A DNA stretch of 64,000 bases from the NCBI GenBank assembly GCA_029210125.1, contig JARGPR010000011.1, forward strand, positions 1 to 64,000, written 5' to 3'. Shown here piece by piece: positions 18,434-27,571 of the stretch. This DNA comes from Pseudomonadales bacterium (lineage in GTDB: Bacteria > Pseudomonadota > Gammaproteobacteria > Pseudomonadales > JAHRWD01). Position numbers and translations under genes: made by a program. Below the pieces are notes generated by a model. It was not told the DNA's origin. It ran no database searches and saw nothing but the letters and a program-made list of their open reading frames with translations. The stretch's first letter is position 1, and each line of letters starts with the position of its first letter.

Positions 18434-19318
18434 ATGTCGATTACATTAAGTAGTGAAGCAGGTACGGCTCTTGATTCCGGACTGTATATTGTCGCAACAC
18501 CGATAGGCCACCTTGAGGATATTACCCTCCGAGCTATCGCTGTACTCGGACAGGTGGACATTATAGCGGCAGAAGATACTCGGCACAGTTCCCGGTTGCT
18601 ACAAAAATATCAAATAAATACACCCCTGACGCCCTATCACGATCACACCAATCCAACCCAGCGCGCAAAAATAATCGCACGTTTACAGCAGGGTCATAGT
18701 GTTGCGTTGATAAGTGATGCGGGAACGCCGCTGATCTCTGATCCCGGTTATCGTCTGGTGTCCGAAGCAAGAGAGTTAGGGATCAAAGTGGTGCCAGTGC
18801 CCGGAGCCTGTGCCGCTATTGCAGCGATCTGTGCGGCTGGTTTACCGTCAGACCGGTTTCTGTTCGAAGGGTTCCTTCCAGCAAAGAAAGGTGCTCGGCT
18901 TGATGCTTTAAGTGCGCGGATCGATGAGATCGCTACGCTGGTTTATTACGAGTCGCCACGCCGTTTGGTCGACACGCTTAGGGATATGATCCAGATATTT
19001 GGAGCTGATCGGGTCGCGGTGATTGCTCGCGAGCTGACCAAGCTTCATGAACAGATTAAAACCGGTACTTTGTCTGAATTGGTTGGTCAGGTTAATGCGG
19101 ACGATAACCTGCGACGCGGTGAGTGTGTGCTATTGATAAAAGGTTGTGAAGTTGTAAGGGGGGAGGGTTTACCCCAGGATGCGATTGCGATCATGCAGAC
19201 ATTGATTGCAGAGCTGCCGCTCAAGCAGGCCGCCAGGCTTACCGCGCAAATTACCGGAGAGAAAAAAAACGCTCTCTATTCCTGGGCCTTATCTTTTCAA
19301 AATGATGACGAAGCATAG
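18434..19318 (+). CDS. rsmI: 16S rRNA (cytidine-1402 2'-O)-methyltransferase
   Basis: RsmI, 294 residues, uses S-adenosylmethionine to 2'-O-methylate C1402 of 16S rRNA. Family motifs are GLYIVATPIGHLEDITLRA near the N terminus, AAEDTRHSSRLL, ALISDAGTPLISDPGY (cofactor site), the VPVPGACAAIAA loop and LPSDRFLFEGFLPAKKG. It is divergent from lpoA, as in E. coli, and is followed by rnpB with its own promoter. The ATG at 18434 gives a slightly extended N terminus compared with relatives, which is common in this family. Confidence 0.96.
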   Translation: MSITLSSEAGTALDSGLYIVATPIGHLEDITLRAIAVLGQVDIIAAEDTRHSSRLLQKYQINTPLTPYHDHTNPTQRAKIIARLQQGHSVALISDAGTPLISDPGYRLVSEARELGIKVVPVPGACAAIAAICAAGLPSDRFLFEGFLPAKKGARLDALSARIDEIATLVYYESPRRLVDTLRDMIQIFGADRVAVIARELTKLHEQIKTGTLSELVGQVNADDNLRRGECVLLIKGCEVVRGEGLPQDAIAIMQTLIAELPLKQAARLTAQITGEKKNALYSWALSFQNDDEA

Positions 19319-19357
19319 GAGAGCTCTAATCTAAGCCGAAACTAGTACTCGTCATCC

Positions 19358-19386
19358 TTGAGTTTAGTGATCTGTTTAAGTAGTCT
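19358..19386 (+). promoter_or_regulatory. promoter of rnpB
   Basis: TTGAGT (19358-19363), 17 bases, TAGTCT (19381-19386). The -10 element ends 7 bases before the predicted mature 5' end of the RNase P RNA at 19394, a fitting distance. Confidence 0.65.
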
Positions 19387-19393
19387 GTGCGCC

Positions 19394-19745
19394 GAGAGTC
19401 GGCTGGGCAATCGCTGTTTAGTATTTTTGATGCTATTCGGAGGAAAGTCCGGGCTCCGCAGGGTAGAGTGCCAGGTAACGCCTGGGGGGCGCGAGCCTAC
19501 GGAAAGTGCAGCAGAAAATATACCGCCAGGTCGCAAGGCTCGGTAAGGGTGAAATGGTGCGGTAAGAGCGCACCGCGCGAATGGTAACATTTCGTGGCAA
19601 TGTAAACCCCACTTGGAGCAAGACCAAATAGGAATCCGATGCGTGGCCCGCGCAGGGTTCGGGTAGGTCGCTATAGGTGCAAAGCGATTTGCATCACAGA
19701 TGAATGATTGTCCTCGACAGAACCCGGCTTACAGGCCGGCTCTCA
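19394..19745 (+). ncRNA. rnpB: RNase P RNA, class A
   Basis: The catalytic RNA of RNase P, about 352 nt, which matures tRNA 5' ends. The conserved core is recognisable: GAGGAAAGTCCGGGCTC near 19438-19455, the GGTAACGCCTGGGG element near 19474, the AAGGGTGAAATGGTGCGGTAAGAG block near 19544-19567, and the GACAGAACCCGGCTTA segment near the 3' end. The ends pair: GAGAGTCGGC at 19394 with GCCGGCTCTC at 19735-19744, allowing one G-U. A short T-run follows. The position between rsmI and mraZ matches Pseudomonas-type genomes. The exact ends are judged from the pairing. Confidence 0.95.
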
Positions 19746-19991
19746 CTTTTTACTTATCCTACTGTTTTTGATCGGCTAAGGCGCCGGCGTTTCTAAATTT
19801 AATCCAGTTGTTGCTTCGACGCGCTGGAATTGCTCTCAATACCCCCTCGAAAATCGATAGACCTTCCCTTCAAGACAACAAACTTAAAGTAATTTGTAAA
19901 GTAACTTGCTTAGCTTTTTGTTTGCTAAGGCTAAAGCCTAAATATATGATTTTTAAGCCGTTTTATTTGTTTCCTTGACGCACTTTTGTTG
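19746..19991 (+). other. rnpB-mraZ spacer
   Basis: AT-rich spacer before the mraZ promoter. It starts with the T-run after rnpB. A small hairpin, CTTAGC (19909-19914) with GCTAAG (19924-19929), has a T-rich loop. No credible ORF is seen. Confidence 0.5.
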
Positions 19992-20021
19992 TTGACAGGC
20001 CACTCTAGCACTACCTATAGT
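19992..20021 (+). promoter_or_regulatory. promoter of mraZ and the dcw cluster
   Basis: A consensus TTGACA (19992-19997), an 18-base spacer and TATAGT (20016-20021). It sits directly before the TGGG repeats and about 60 bases before the mraZ start. Confidence 0.75.
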
Positions 20022-20056
20022 TGGGCATTAGTGGGGAAAAGTGGGGAAATAGGGAA
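20022..20056 (+). promoter_or_regulatory. MraZ-type repeat operator
   Basis: TGGGC (20022), TGGGG (20032), TGGGG (20042) and a degenerate AGGGA (20051-20055) recur about every 10 bp with 5-base gaps just after the -10 element. In E. coli, MraZ binds TGGGN direct repeats with the same spacing and represses its own promoter. This is likely the autoregulatory site. Confidence 0.75.
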
Positions 20057-20082
20057 AAATGTGTGGTTTGGTGGGGTAGCAG

Positions 20083-20541
20083 GTGTTTACTGGTAGCACA
20101 GCGATTACGGTGGATGATAAGGGGCGTTTAGCTGTCCCCACCCGTCAACGTGCGCCTCTTTTGTCCTCTTGTGAAGGTAAATTGGTTCTCACGGTCGATA
20201 CCCATGAAAAATGCTTGCGTGTATATCCCAGCGATGAATGGCAGAACGTTGCAGCGCAGCTCGTAAAATTAAGTGATTTTAAGTCCGCCACTCGAAACCT
20301 CAAGCGGTTACTGCTAGGTAATGCAGAGGAAGTTGAGATGGATCGTAGTGGCCGCATTCTGATTTCCCCCTACTTGCGGGACTTTGCCGGTATTAAAAAA
20401 AATGCAGTGCTAGTGGGTATGGTGAATCGATTTGATTTATGGGACGGCGACCACCTTAAAGGTCGTAGCGGCGACTGGACTGCTGAGGGGTCGCAGGGTG
20501 GATTTGACGACTGCGAAGAGCTCTCGGAGTTAGAGTTATAA
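20083..20541 (+). CDS. mraZ: transcriptional regulator MraZ
   Basis: MraZ, 152 residues, an AbrB/SpoVT-fold DNA-binding protein that heads the dcw cluster and controls it through TGGG repeats. The two repeated half-domains are visible: VDDKGRLAVPTRQR at the N terminus and MDRSGRILISPYLRDFAGI in the middle, each with the DxxGR motif. The start is GTG, giving the typical MFTGSTAITVD. The TAA stop (20539-20541) overlaps a possible ATA start for rsmH. Confidence 0.95.
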   Translation: MFTGSTAITVDDKGRLAVPTRQRAPLLSSCEGKLVLTVDTHEKCLRVYPSDEWQNVAAQLVKLSDFKSATRNLKRLLLGNAEEVEMDRSGRILISPYLRDFAGIKKNAVLVGMVNRFDLWDGDHLKGRSGDWTAEGSQGGFDDCEELSELEL

Positions 20542-20576
20542 CGGACTCAGCATCACAGCAATTCAGCCATCACCCG

Positions 20577-21488
20577 GTGTTGTGTGATGAAGCGATCGAA
20601 GGTTTGGCGATAGTACCCGACGGCGTATATGTCGACGGAACTTTTGGTCGAGGGGGGCACAGTAGCGTGATCCTCTCGAAGCTAAGTGCACAGGGTCGCC
20701 TGATTGTAATTGATCGGGATTTGCAGGCGATTGAATGCGCAAAGCAGCGGTTTGGCAATGATCCACGGGTCACCATCTGTCACGCAAATTTTTTTGAGCT
20801 GACCAGCTGTATCGAAAAAGCCGGCTATTCCGGAATGATTGATGGGATGTTGTTTGACCTTGGGGTTTCATCGCCCCAGCTTGACGACGCCTCCCGGGGG
20901 TTTGGGTTTTCTAAGGATGGCCCGCTGGATATGCGGATGGATCGAAGTAGCGGGTTAAGTGCCTCCGAGTGGTTGGCTCAAGCTTCTGAAGAGGAAATTG
21001 TACGGGTATTAAAAAAATATGGGGAAGAGCGTTTCGCGACACGAATAGCCCGGGGCGTATTGGCTCATATGGCGGAACACGGCCCGATTGCCACTACCGC
21101 TGAATTGGTTGATTTGGTCGTTGAGGCGATACCGGTAAAAGAAAAAAACAAACACCCGGCGACTCGTACATTTCAAGCGATTCGAATAGAGGTAAATGGT
21201 GAGCTTGATCAAGTTAAATCTGCAATGGAGCAAGCGCTAGAGTTACTGAAGCCGGGCGGCCGGTTAGCGGTAATCAGTTTTCACTCGTTAGAAGATCGAA
21301 TTGTTAAAAGGTTTATCAAAGAGAATGAGAAGGGTGATAAATACCCTGCGAAGATGCCGGTTTTAACCGCAGACTTGAATCAAAGAATGAAACGAATTGG
21401 TAAGCAGATTAAAGCAGGAAAAGATGAGCTGGAAAAAAATAGAAGAGCAAGGAGTGCAGTACTTCGTATAGCTGAAAAAATCGTGTGA
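20577..21488 (+). CDS. rsmH: 16S rRNA (cytosine-1402 N4)-methyltransferase RsmH
   Basis: RsmH (MraW), which N4-methylates C1402 of 16S rRNA, the same base that RsmI modifies. Motifs: DGTFGRGGHS (cofactor site), DLGVSSPQLDDASRGFGFSKDGPLDMRMD, HPATRTFQAIRIEVN and ISFHSLEDRIVKRF. The coordinates use GTG 20577, the only ordinary start codon in frame, giving 303 residues. That start drops the conserved HxPVL lead-in (here HHPVL) and has no ribosome binding site. Reading back in frame to 20538 gives 13 more residues starting at ATA, which overlaps the mraZ stop and has GGAG eight bases upstream. The longer form is probably the real protein. Confidence 0.93.
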   Translation: MLCDEAIEGLAIVPDGVYVDGTFGRGGHSSVILSKLSAQGRLIVIDRDLQAIECAKQRFGNDPRVTICHANFFELTSCIEKAGYSGMIDGMLFDLGVSSPQLDDASRGFGFSKDGPLDMRMDRSSGLSASEWLAQASEEEIVRVLKKYGEERFATRIARGVLAHMAEHGPIATTAELVDLVVEAIPVKEKNKHPATRTFQAIRIEVNGELDQVKSAMEQALELLKPGGRLAVISFHSLEDRIVKRFIKENEKGDKYPAKMPVLTADLNQRMKRIGKQIKAGKDELEKNRRARSAVLRIAEKIV

Positions 21489-21494
21489 TACGGG

Positions 21495-21818
21495 ATGCCA
21501 ACAAAAAAAATAACCTCAGCAGTGGGTGCCGCCCACTCAACAACCTTTATGCCAGCGGTGATAACGATCCTGCTGGCTTTTTGCGTGGTGGGCTCAGCGC
21601 TTGCGGTGGTCTACACGACTCATAAAAGTCGTTGGTTATCGGCGGAATTGCAACATCTGAAAAAAGATAAGCGGCAGTTACAGCTTGAATGGGGGCGATT
21701 ATTACTGGAACGCAGTACCTGGTCATCCCACGACCGAATATGGGCGCTGGCTCACAATCAATTAAACATGCATGAACCTAAGCCCTCAGAGTGGGTGATC
21801 GTAATCAATGCCGAATAA
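21495..21818 (+). CDS. ftsL: cell division protein FtsL
   Basis: FtsL, 107 residues, a bitopic divisome protein that forms a complex with FtsQ and FtsB and helps activate FtsWI. It has a short cytoplasmic start, one membrane segment (about residues 18-38) and a periplasmic coiled-coil with leucine spacing (LSAELQHLKKDKRQLQLEWGRLLLE). The sequence is weakly conserved, as usual, and the call rests on size, topology and position between rsmH and ftsI. It starts 6 bp after rsmH and overlaps ftsI by 11 bp. Confidence 0.9.
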   Translation: MPTKKITSAVGAAHSTTFMPAVITILLAFCVVGSALAVVYTTHKSRWLSAELQHLKKDKRQLQLEWGRLLLERSTWSSHDRIWALAHNQLNMHEPKPSEWVIVINAE

Positions 21819-23541
21819 ATCCGTATCAATGATCGCTACACAGTGGAGACTTGCTCTGCTCGGGGTTCTGTTGAGCGCTGTGTTGGTGGCTATTGTCTGG
21901 CGATTGGTTGATCTTTGTCTTATCCAGCCGGAATTTTATCAGTATTACAGTGATAAACGCTGGCAGCCAAGCCGGGTGGTATCTGCTGAGCGGGGCGTTA
22001 TCAATGATCGAAATGGTCAACCGTTAGCGATCAGTACGCCCGTTTTGAACGTTGGTATGTATCCGTCTATTTTGAATCAACACCCTGAGCGCTGGAGGGA
22101 GTTAGCGAAGCAGCTTGATCTTGATTACCAGCGTATGGCCAAAAAAATCAGACTCAAATCTGAGCGCCGAGGTACCTTTGTGTATTTGAAAAGGCGCATA
22201 CCCCCTCAGCAGGGCGCAAAGATAATGTCCCTTGATATTCCTGGTGTCGCGACGAAATCTACCTATAAGCGATATTACCCCGCAGGCGAAGTGGCGACCC
22301 ATCTTCTGGGCTATACCGATGTAGATGATCGCGGTCAGGAGGGTGTGGAGCTAGCCTATGATTCGCATCTGACTAGCATTGCGGGCAGGCGTCCGGTGAT
22401 GTTGGGTATTAAGCAAAAGGTTGTGCGGGAGTTGCCCTGGGAAGAGGGTAAACAGCACAAACCAGGTGAAGATATTGATCTCAGTATTGATATGCGTATT
22501 CAGTCAATTGCGCACTATGAGCTAAAAAAGGCAGTGCATAAATATCGAGCCCGCGCCGCGTCGCTGGTATTACTGGATGCAAGAACCAATGAAGTGCTGG
22601 CAATGGTGAATCAGCCTGCTGCCAATCCGAACGATCGCAGCGATATGGATTTTGGTGCATTTCGAAATCGGGCAATGACCGATCTGATTGAGCCAGGTTC
22701 AACGATAAAACCTTTTAGTGTTGCAGCGGCACTTGAAAGTGGATTGTTTGATGAAAAAAGCAGCATTAATGTTCGTCCCGGTCGAATCAAAGTGGACGGC
22801 AAACTGATAAGCGATGCTGCAAATTATGGCGATCTCAACCTCTCTGGAGTCATTAAAAAATCCAGCAACGTGGGTATTACGCGGGTCGCGTTGGCGCTTC
22901 CCGAAACCGGAGTTCGTGATTATCTGAGCCGCATGGGTATGGGGGCGGATACTGGTAGCGGTTTTCCGGGTGAGCGATTAGGGAACTTACCTAATTACCC
23001 TAGATGGCGACCGGTTCAAAGAGCTACATTGGCCTATGGTTATGGGCTGTCCGTAACCGCGGTTCAGCTCGCTCAAGCTTATTCAGTGTTTGCATCTGGC
23101 GGTACAAAAAAACCGGTATCAATACTCAAGCTCGAGCAACCGCCCATGGCTGAGCAAGTGATGGATCCGAAGGTTGCCAAGCAGGTGATCGCTATGATGG
23201 AAAGCGTAACCGCTCCCGGCGGAACCGGTACCCAGGCATCCGTTCCCGGATACCGTGTAGCGGGCAAGACTGGCACGGTGCACAAAGTCGGTCGAAACGG
23301 TTATGAAGATAGCCGGTACATCGCAGTATTTGCAGGTCTAGCTCCCGCGACGGATCCGAGATTGGTTGCGGTAGTGGTGATCAATGACCCTGCTAGTGAG
23401 AAATATCACGGGGGCCAGGTAGCTGCGCCGGTTTTTTCAAAGGTAATGGCAGCTGCGCTGCGACTAAAAAGTATCGCACCTGATCAGGCGGTCATTCCGA
23501 TGTTGGCAAGTGGCTCAGTGATTGAAGGTAAGGTGCAGTGA
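21808..23541 (+). CDS. ftsI: peptidoglycan transpeptidase FtsI (penicillin-binding protein 3)
   Basis: The class B penicillin-binding protein of the septum, 577 residues. It has an N-terminal membrane anchor (about residues 14-36), a pedestal domain (SAERGVINDRNGQPLAIS), and a transpeptidase domain with the three catalytic motifs: STIK with Ser298, SSN at 352-354 and KTG at 487-489. It crosslinks septal peptidoglycan in partnership with FtsW. The start at 21808 overlaps ftsL by 11 bp; an ATG at 21829 is an alternative. Its TGA overlaps the murE start. Confidence 0.97.
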   Translation: MPNKSVSMIATQWRLALLGVLLSAVLVAIVWRLVDLCLIQPEFYQYYSDKRWQPSRVVSAERGVINDRNGQPLAISTPVLNVGMYPSILNQHPERWRELAKQLDLDYQRMAKKIRLKSERRGTFVYLKRRIPPQQGAKIMSLDIPGVATKSTYKRYYPAGEVATHLLGYTDVDDRGQEGVELAYDSHLTSIAGRRPVMLGIKQKVVRELPWEEGKQHKPGEDIDLSIDMRIQSIAHYELKKAVHKYRARAASLVLLDARTNEVLAMVNQPAANPNDRSDMDFGAFRNRAMTDLIEPGSTIKPFSVAAALESGLFDEKSSINVRPGRIKVDGKLISDAANYGDLNLSGVIKKSSNVGITRVALALPETGVRDYLSRMGMGADTGSGFPGERLGNLPNYPRWRPVQRATLAYGYGLSVTAVQLAQAYSVFASGGTKKPVSILKLEQPPMAEQVMDPKVAKQVIAMMESVTAPGGTGTQASVPGYRVAGKTGTVHKVGRNGYEDSRYIAVFAGLAPATDPRLVAVVVINDPASEKYHGGQVAAPVFSKVMAAALRLKSIAPDQAVIPMLASGSVIEGKVQ

Positions 23542-25043
23542 TGCTTGAGCCGTCCACTGTCCACAGCCAAAAACTGGCAGCATTGCTGCCGATGCACTCG
23601 TTGAAATCTGAGGAGGCAAATATTGTCGTCGCTGGTTTGCAAAATGACAGCCGCAAAATAGATTCCGGTGACCTGTTTTTTGCCCTATCGGGAACACTGA
23701 CCGACGGTAGTCGCTACATAGAGGAGGCTATACAGAAGGGAGCCTATGCCGTACTGATTGATTCGAAGGGTGTTCAACCGGAAATGGAAGTGCTCTCGAT
23801 ACCGGTAATTGCCGTGGATAACCTAACCAGGCAGGTGGGTGAGATTGTCGGTCGATTCTACGGTGAGCCCTCAAAGTCATTAAATATAATTGCGATCACA
23901 GGCACCAACGGTAAAACCAGCTGTGGTCGAATCATTGCTGAACTGGCAGAGCAGCTCGATCAAAAATGCATGGTGATCGGTACGACAGGCTACGGTTTTT
24001 CAGACCATCTAACGAGCGCGAGTCACACAACACCGGATGCCATCGATATCCAAAAAATGCTGGCCTGGGGGCTGGAGCAGAACGCATCAATGGTTTCGAT
24101 GGAGGTTTCATCCCACGGATTGGAGCAGGAACGCTTATCGGGTATTCAGGTAAATACCGCCTTGTTTACAAATTTGACCAGAGATCATCTCGACTACCAC
24201 GGTTCGATGAAATCCTACGGTGACGCTAAGCGAAAGTTATTTGATTTACCTGGCTTAAGCCACGCCGTTATAAATTTCGATGATTCGTTTGGTCGAAACT
24301 TGTTGGCCAATATGCCGAGCTCGGTGCGCAGTTATAGCTACAGCCTTGATTCAGCGGCCGCAGATTTGTATGCGGAAAAAATAGATGCCGGATCAGGAGT
24401 TTGTGCCGATATCAAAACCCCATGGGGCGATGGACAAATAAAATCTACCCTGCTGGGGGATTTTAATTTGTCCAACTTGCTGGCAGCGACGGCTGCACTT
24501 TGTATATCTGGATTAACACTTGAAAAAGTATTGCTGGGTATCGAAACCTTGACGCCTGTTGAAGGTCGGATGGAACCCTTTGGTGGTGAATTACAGCCGA
24601 ACGTAATTATTGATTTTGCGCATACACCGGATGCGCTGGAAAAGGCACTCACGCAACTAAAGCAGGTCTGCGATGGCAAATTGATCTGTGTATTTGGTTG
24701 CGGTGGTGACCGGGATAACGGAAAAAGAGCGATGATGGGTTCGATTGCCGACAGCCTTTGTGATCATCTTATTTTGACGGATGACAATCCGCGCAGTGAA
24801 AACCCGAAAGATATTACTGACCAGATCGCGGATGGTTTCAAAGGCTTTGCAAGCCACGAAGTCATTCATGACCGTTACCATGCCATTGAACATGCGATCA
24901 ACGGAGCGGGTCCACAGGACTACATTTTGATCGCTGGCAAAGGTCATGAACAAACCCAGGAATACGCATCTTCTTCGAACCATTTTTGTGATCGAGAAGT
25001 AGTATCGAAGATTCTAAATGGGAGTGTTAACTGTGATGAATAG
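23541..25043 (+). CDS. murE: UDP-MurNAc-L-Ala-D-Glu:meso-diaminopimelate ligase
   Basis: MurE, 500 residues, adds the third stem-peptide amino acid in the cytoplasm. The ATP loop is GTNGKTS, followed by the conserved HTTPDAIDIQ and SSHGLEQERL segments. The DNPRSENP motif marks meso-diaminopimelate rather than lysine as substrate. The ATG at 23541 overlaps the ftsI stop; the GTG just before it is in frame but superfluous. The gene overlaps murF by eight bases, as expected in this tightly packed cluster. Confidence 0.97.
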   Translation: MLEPSTVHSQKLAALLPMHSLKSEEANIVVAGLQNDSRKIDSGDLFFALSGTLTDGSRYIEEAIQKGAYAVLIDSKGVQPEMEVLSIPVIAVDNLTRQVGEIVGRFYGEPSKSLNIIAITGTNGKTSCGRIIAELAEQLDQKCMVIGTTGYGFSDHLTSASHTTPDAIDIQKMLAWGLEQNASMVSMEVSSHGLEQERLSGIQVNTALFTNLTRDHLDYHGSMKSYGDAKRKLFDLPGLSHAVINFDDSFGRNLLANMPSSVRSYSYSLDSAAADLYAEKIDAGSGVCADIKTPWGDGQIKSTLLGDFNLSNLLAATAALCISGLTLEKVLLGIETLTPVEGRMEPFGGELQPNVIIDFAHTPDALEKALTQLKQVCDGKLICVFGCGGDRDNGKRAMMGSIADSLCDHLILTDDNPRSENPKDITDQIADGFKGFASHEVIHDRYHAIEHAINGAGPQDYILIAGKGHEQTQEYASSSNHFCDREVVSKILNGSVNCDE

Positions 25044-26475
25044 CATGCAGTTATCGCAAATTGCAGGGAGCCTGGCCGCTCAAGTATCAGGCGGCGATGC
25101 GGTTTTTGATTCGGTCAGCATTGATAGTCGAACGCTGCAATCCGGGCAACTCTATATCGCTTTACATGGTGAGAATTTTAATGGCCATGATTTTGCGGAA
25201 CAGGCCTACGAAGCTGGCGCAGCAGCACTGCTGGTTTCCGAGTCCGTGTCGGATGCAATTCCCGCTTCTTTCCCGAAACTTGAAGTTGAAGATACCCGAA
25301 TAGCACTAGGGCAATTAGCCAGGTTGAACCGTGAATCCAGTCGAGCCAGGCTGGTGGCGGTTACCGGTAGTAGTGGCAAAACAACCGTTAAAGAAATGCT
25401 GCATTCAATACTTTCCGAAATGGGAAATACCCTCGCTACAAAGGGAAATTTTAATAACGAAATTGGTGTTCCGCTTACCCTGCTTCGGCTAACTGATGAA
25501 CATCAATATGGCGTAATTGAACTGGGTGCCAGTGCCGGTGGTGAAATTGGTTATCTGGTTTCTCTTGTTGAACCTGAAGTAGCGATTATCACAAATGTTG
25601 CTCGCGCTCATTTAAGTGGCTTTGGTCGCTTGTCCGATGTCGCAAACGCCAAGGGCGAGATATTGACCGATATTACTCCAGGGGGCACTGCGGTACTCAA
25701 TGCCGATGATGAATTCTATATACAGTGGAGACTTAAAGCATTGTCTGAGGGCAGTTCAGTAGTTGCTTTCAGCACTGATCCAACAAAAATAAATACCCAT
25801 GTGGATTTTTATTGCGCTGATATTGATACCCAAAACCCGACACACTCGAATTTTGCATTAGTGACACCGATAGGCGAAATTAATCTAAGCCTCGCACTGC
25901 CCGGCCAGCATAACCTTGGTAATGCACTAGCTGCTGCGGCAGCGGCAATGGCGATGGGAGCAAGTATTGAACAGGTGAAAACCGGACTAGAAAAAATGAA
26001 ACCGGTGCCAGGGAGGATGACTCCCTATGCAGGGCTAAAAGGGTGTTCAGTCATTGACGATAGTTACAATGCTAACCCCGGTTCGGTAACCGCCGCAATT
26101 AATACCCTGGCAAAGTATCCAGGTAGACGTATTTTGGTTTTGGGTGATATGGGTGAGTTGGGCGAACAGTCCCAGGCACTTCATCGTGAGATGGGCCGCA
26201 TAGCAGCGCAAAACAAAATTGATGCATTGTTTACGCTCGGAGAAAAAAGCGCCGAAGCCTACGCGGAATATGTTGGTAGTTATTTGGGTACAGGTGGAGT
26301 ATTTGATAGCCGTGAAAAATTAGTGGACGCCCTACAATCAAAATTAAATGAAAAAACAACAGTATTGATTAAAGGTTCTAGAAGTTCTCATATGGAAAAA
26401 GTGGTTGAAGCGCTACGGCAAGTTACGCAAGGAAATACGGCAGGATCAAACGAACTTGGGCTGGAGGTGAGTTAA
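25036..26475 (+). CDS. murF: UDP-MurNAc-tripeptide:D-Ala-D-Ala ligase
   Basis: MurF, about 479 residues, adds D-Ala-D-Ala to complete the pentapeptide precursor. ATP loop [10 protein letters not shown], then [15 protein letters not shown] and the C-terminal [11 protein letters not shown] motif with its Asn, all typical. I prefer the ATG at 25036 ([11 protein letters not shown]), with GGGAG about 11 bases upstream and an 8-base overlap with murE. The frame could also start at 25018. The stop overlaps the mraY ATG by one base. Confidence 0.96.
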   Translation: MNSMQLSQIAGSLAAQVSGGDAVFDSVSIDSRTLQSGQLYIALHGENFNGHDFAEQAYEAGAAALLVSESVSDAIPASFPKLEVEDTRIALGQLARLNRESSRARLVAVTGSSGKTTVKEMLHSILSEMGNTLATKGNFNNEIGVPLTLLRLTDEHQYGVIELGASAGGEIGYLVSLVEPEVAIITNVARAHLSGFGRLSDVANAKGEILTDITPGGTAVLNADDEFYIQWRLKALSEGSSVVAFSTDPTKINTHVDFYCADIDTQNPTHSNFALVTPIGEINLSLALPGQHNLGNALAAAAAAMAMGASIEQVKTGLEKMKPVPGRMTPYAGLKGCSVIDDSYNANPGSVTAAINTLAKYPGRRILVLGDMGELGEQSQALHREMGRIAAQNKIDALFTLGEKSAEAYAEYVGSYLGTGGVFDSREKLVDALQSKLNEKTTVLIKGSRSSHMEKVVEALRQVTQGNTAGSNELGLEVS

Positions 26476-27557
26476 TGTTATTGCTGCTTGCCGAATATTT
26501 AAGTCAGTACGAAAGTGCATTTACAGTATTTCGGTATTTAACCCTGCGTGGAATTCTTGGTGTGCTAACAGCACTGGCGATTTCGTTACAAATTGGCCCA
26601 GCCATGATTAAACGCCTACAGGCCAATCAAATTGGCCAGACCATTCGGGAAGATGGCCCCCAAAGTCACCTGAGTAAAGCAGGCACTCCTACTATGGGCG
26701 GTGCGCTTATTCTGGTAGCGATTGTAATCAGCACTCTGTTGTGGGGCGATCTGACTAATCACTATATTTGGGTTGTGTTGTCCGTAACAACTGGAGTCGG
26801 TGTAGTTGGCTGGGTGGATGATTATCGCAAAGTGGTAGAAAAAAATTCCAAAGGCCTCTCGGCAAAATGGAAACTTATCTGGCAATCTTTGATCGCTGTG
26901 GCTGCTGGGTGCTATTTGTATAGCTGCGCCCAAACTGCAGCCGAGACACAACTGATCGTACCCTTTTTTAAAGATGTGGCGATAAATCTCGGGCCGGCTT
27001 TTATTGTCATGACCTATTTCGTGATTGTTGGAACCAGCAATGCGGTCAACCTCACCGACGGTTTGGATGGTCTCGCGATTCTTCCGACCGTAATGGTGGG
27101 TGGTGCGCTGGGTATTGTCGCGTACTTAAGTGGCCACGCAAATTTCTCTGAGTATCTACATATTCCCCATATTCCTGGAGCGGGTGAGCTACTTATTATT
27201 TCCGGCGCAATTGCAGGAGCCGGTCTTGGTTTTTTATGGTTTAACACATACCCCGCTCAGGTATTTATGGGTGATGTGGGCGCATTAGCCCTTGGTGCAG
27301 CGCTTGGTGCGATCGCAATCATTATTCGTCAGGAGATTTTATTATTCATCATGGGCGGTGTATTTGTGATGGAGACAGTGTCAGTTATATTGCAGGTCGC
27401 CTCATTCAAAATGACAGGAAAACGGATTTTTAGAATGGCGCCACTACATCATCATTACGAACTAAAAGGTTGGCCTGAACCAAGGGTGATTGTGCGATTT
27501 TGGATCATTACCGTAATGCTGGTTCTATTTGGGTTGGCAACCCTAAAATTGAGATAA
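26475..27557 (+). CDS. mraY: phospho-N-acetylmuramoyl-pentapeptide transferase
   Basis: MraY, 360 residues, makes lipid I from UDP-MurNAc-pentapeptide and undecaprenyl phosphate. It is a ten-helix inner membrane enzyme. The family motifs [51 protein letters not shown] and [11 protein letters not shown] are present, as is the terminal [17 protein letters not shown]. It has a strong GGAGG ribosome binding site inside the end of murF and a one-base overlap with the murF stop. Confidence 0.98.
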   Translation: MLLLLAEYLSQYESAFTVFRYLTLRGILGVLTALAISLQIGPAMIKRLQANQIGQTIREDGPQSHLSKAGTPTMGGALILVAIVISTLLWGDLTNHYIWVVLSVTTGVGVVGWVDDYRKVVEKNSKGLSAKWKLIWQSLIAVAAGCYLYSCAQTAAETQLIVPFFKDVAINLGPAFIVMTYFVIVGTSNAVNLTDGLDGLAILPTVMVGGALGIVAYLSGHANFSEYLHIPHIPGAGELLIISGAIAGAGLGFLWFNTYPAQVFMGDVGALALGAALGAIAIIIRQEILLFIMGGVFVMETVSVILQVASFKMTGKRIFRMAPLHHHYELKGWPEPRVIVRFWIITVMLVLFGLATLKLR

Positions 27558-27571
27558 CGAATTTATTATTC

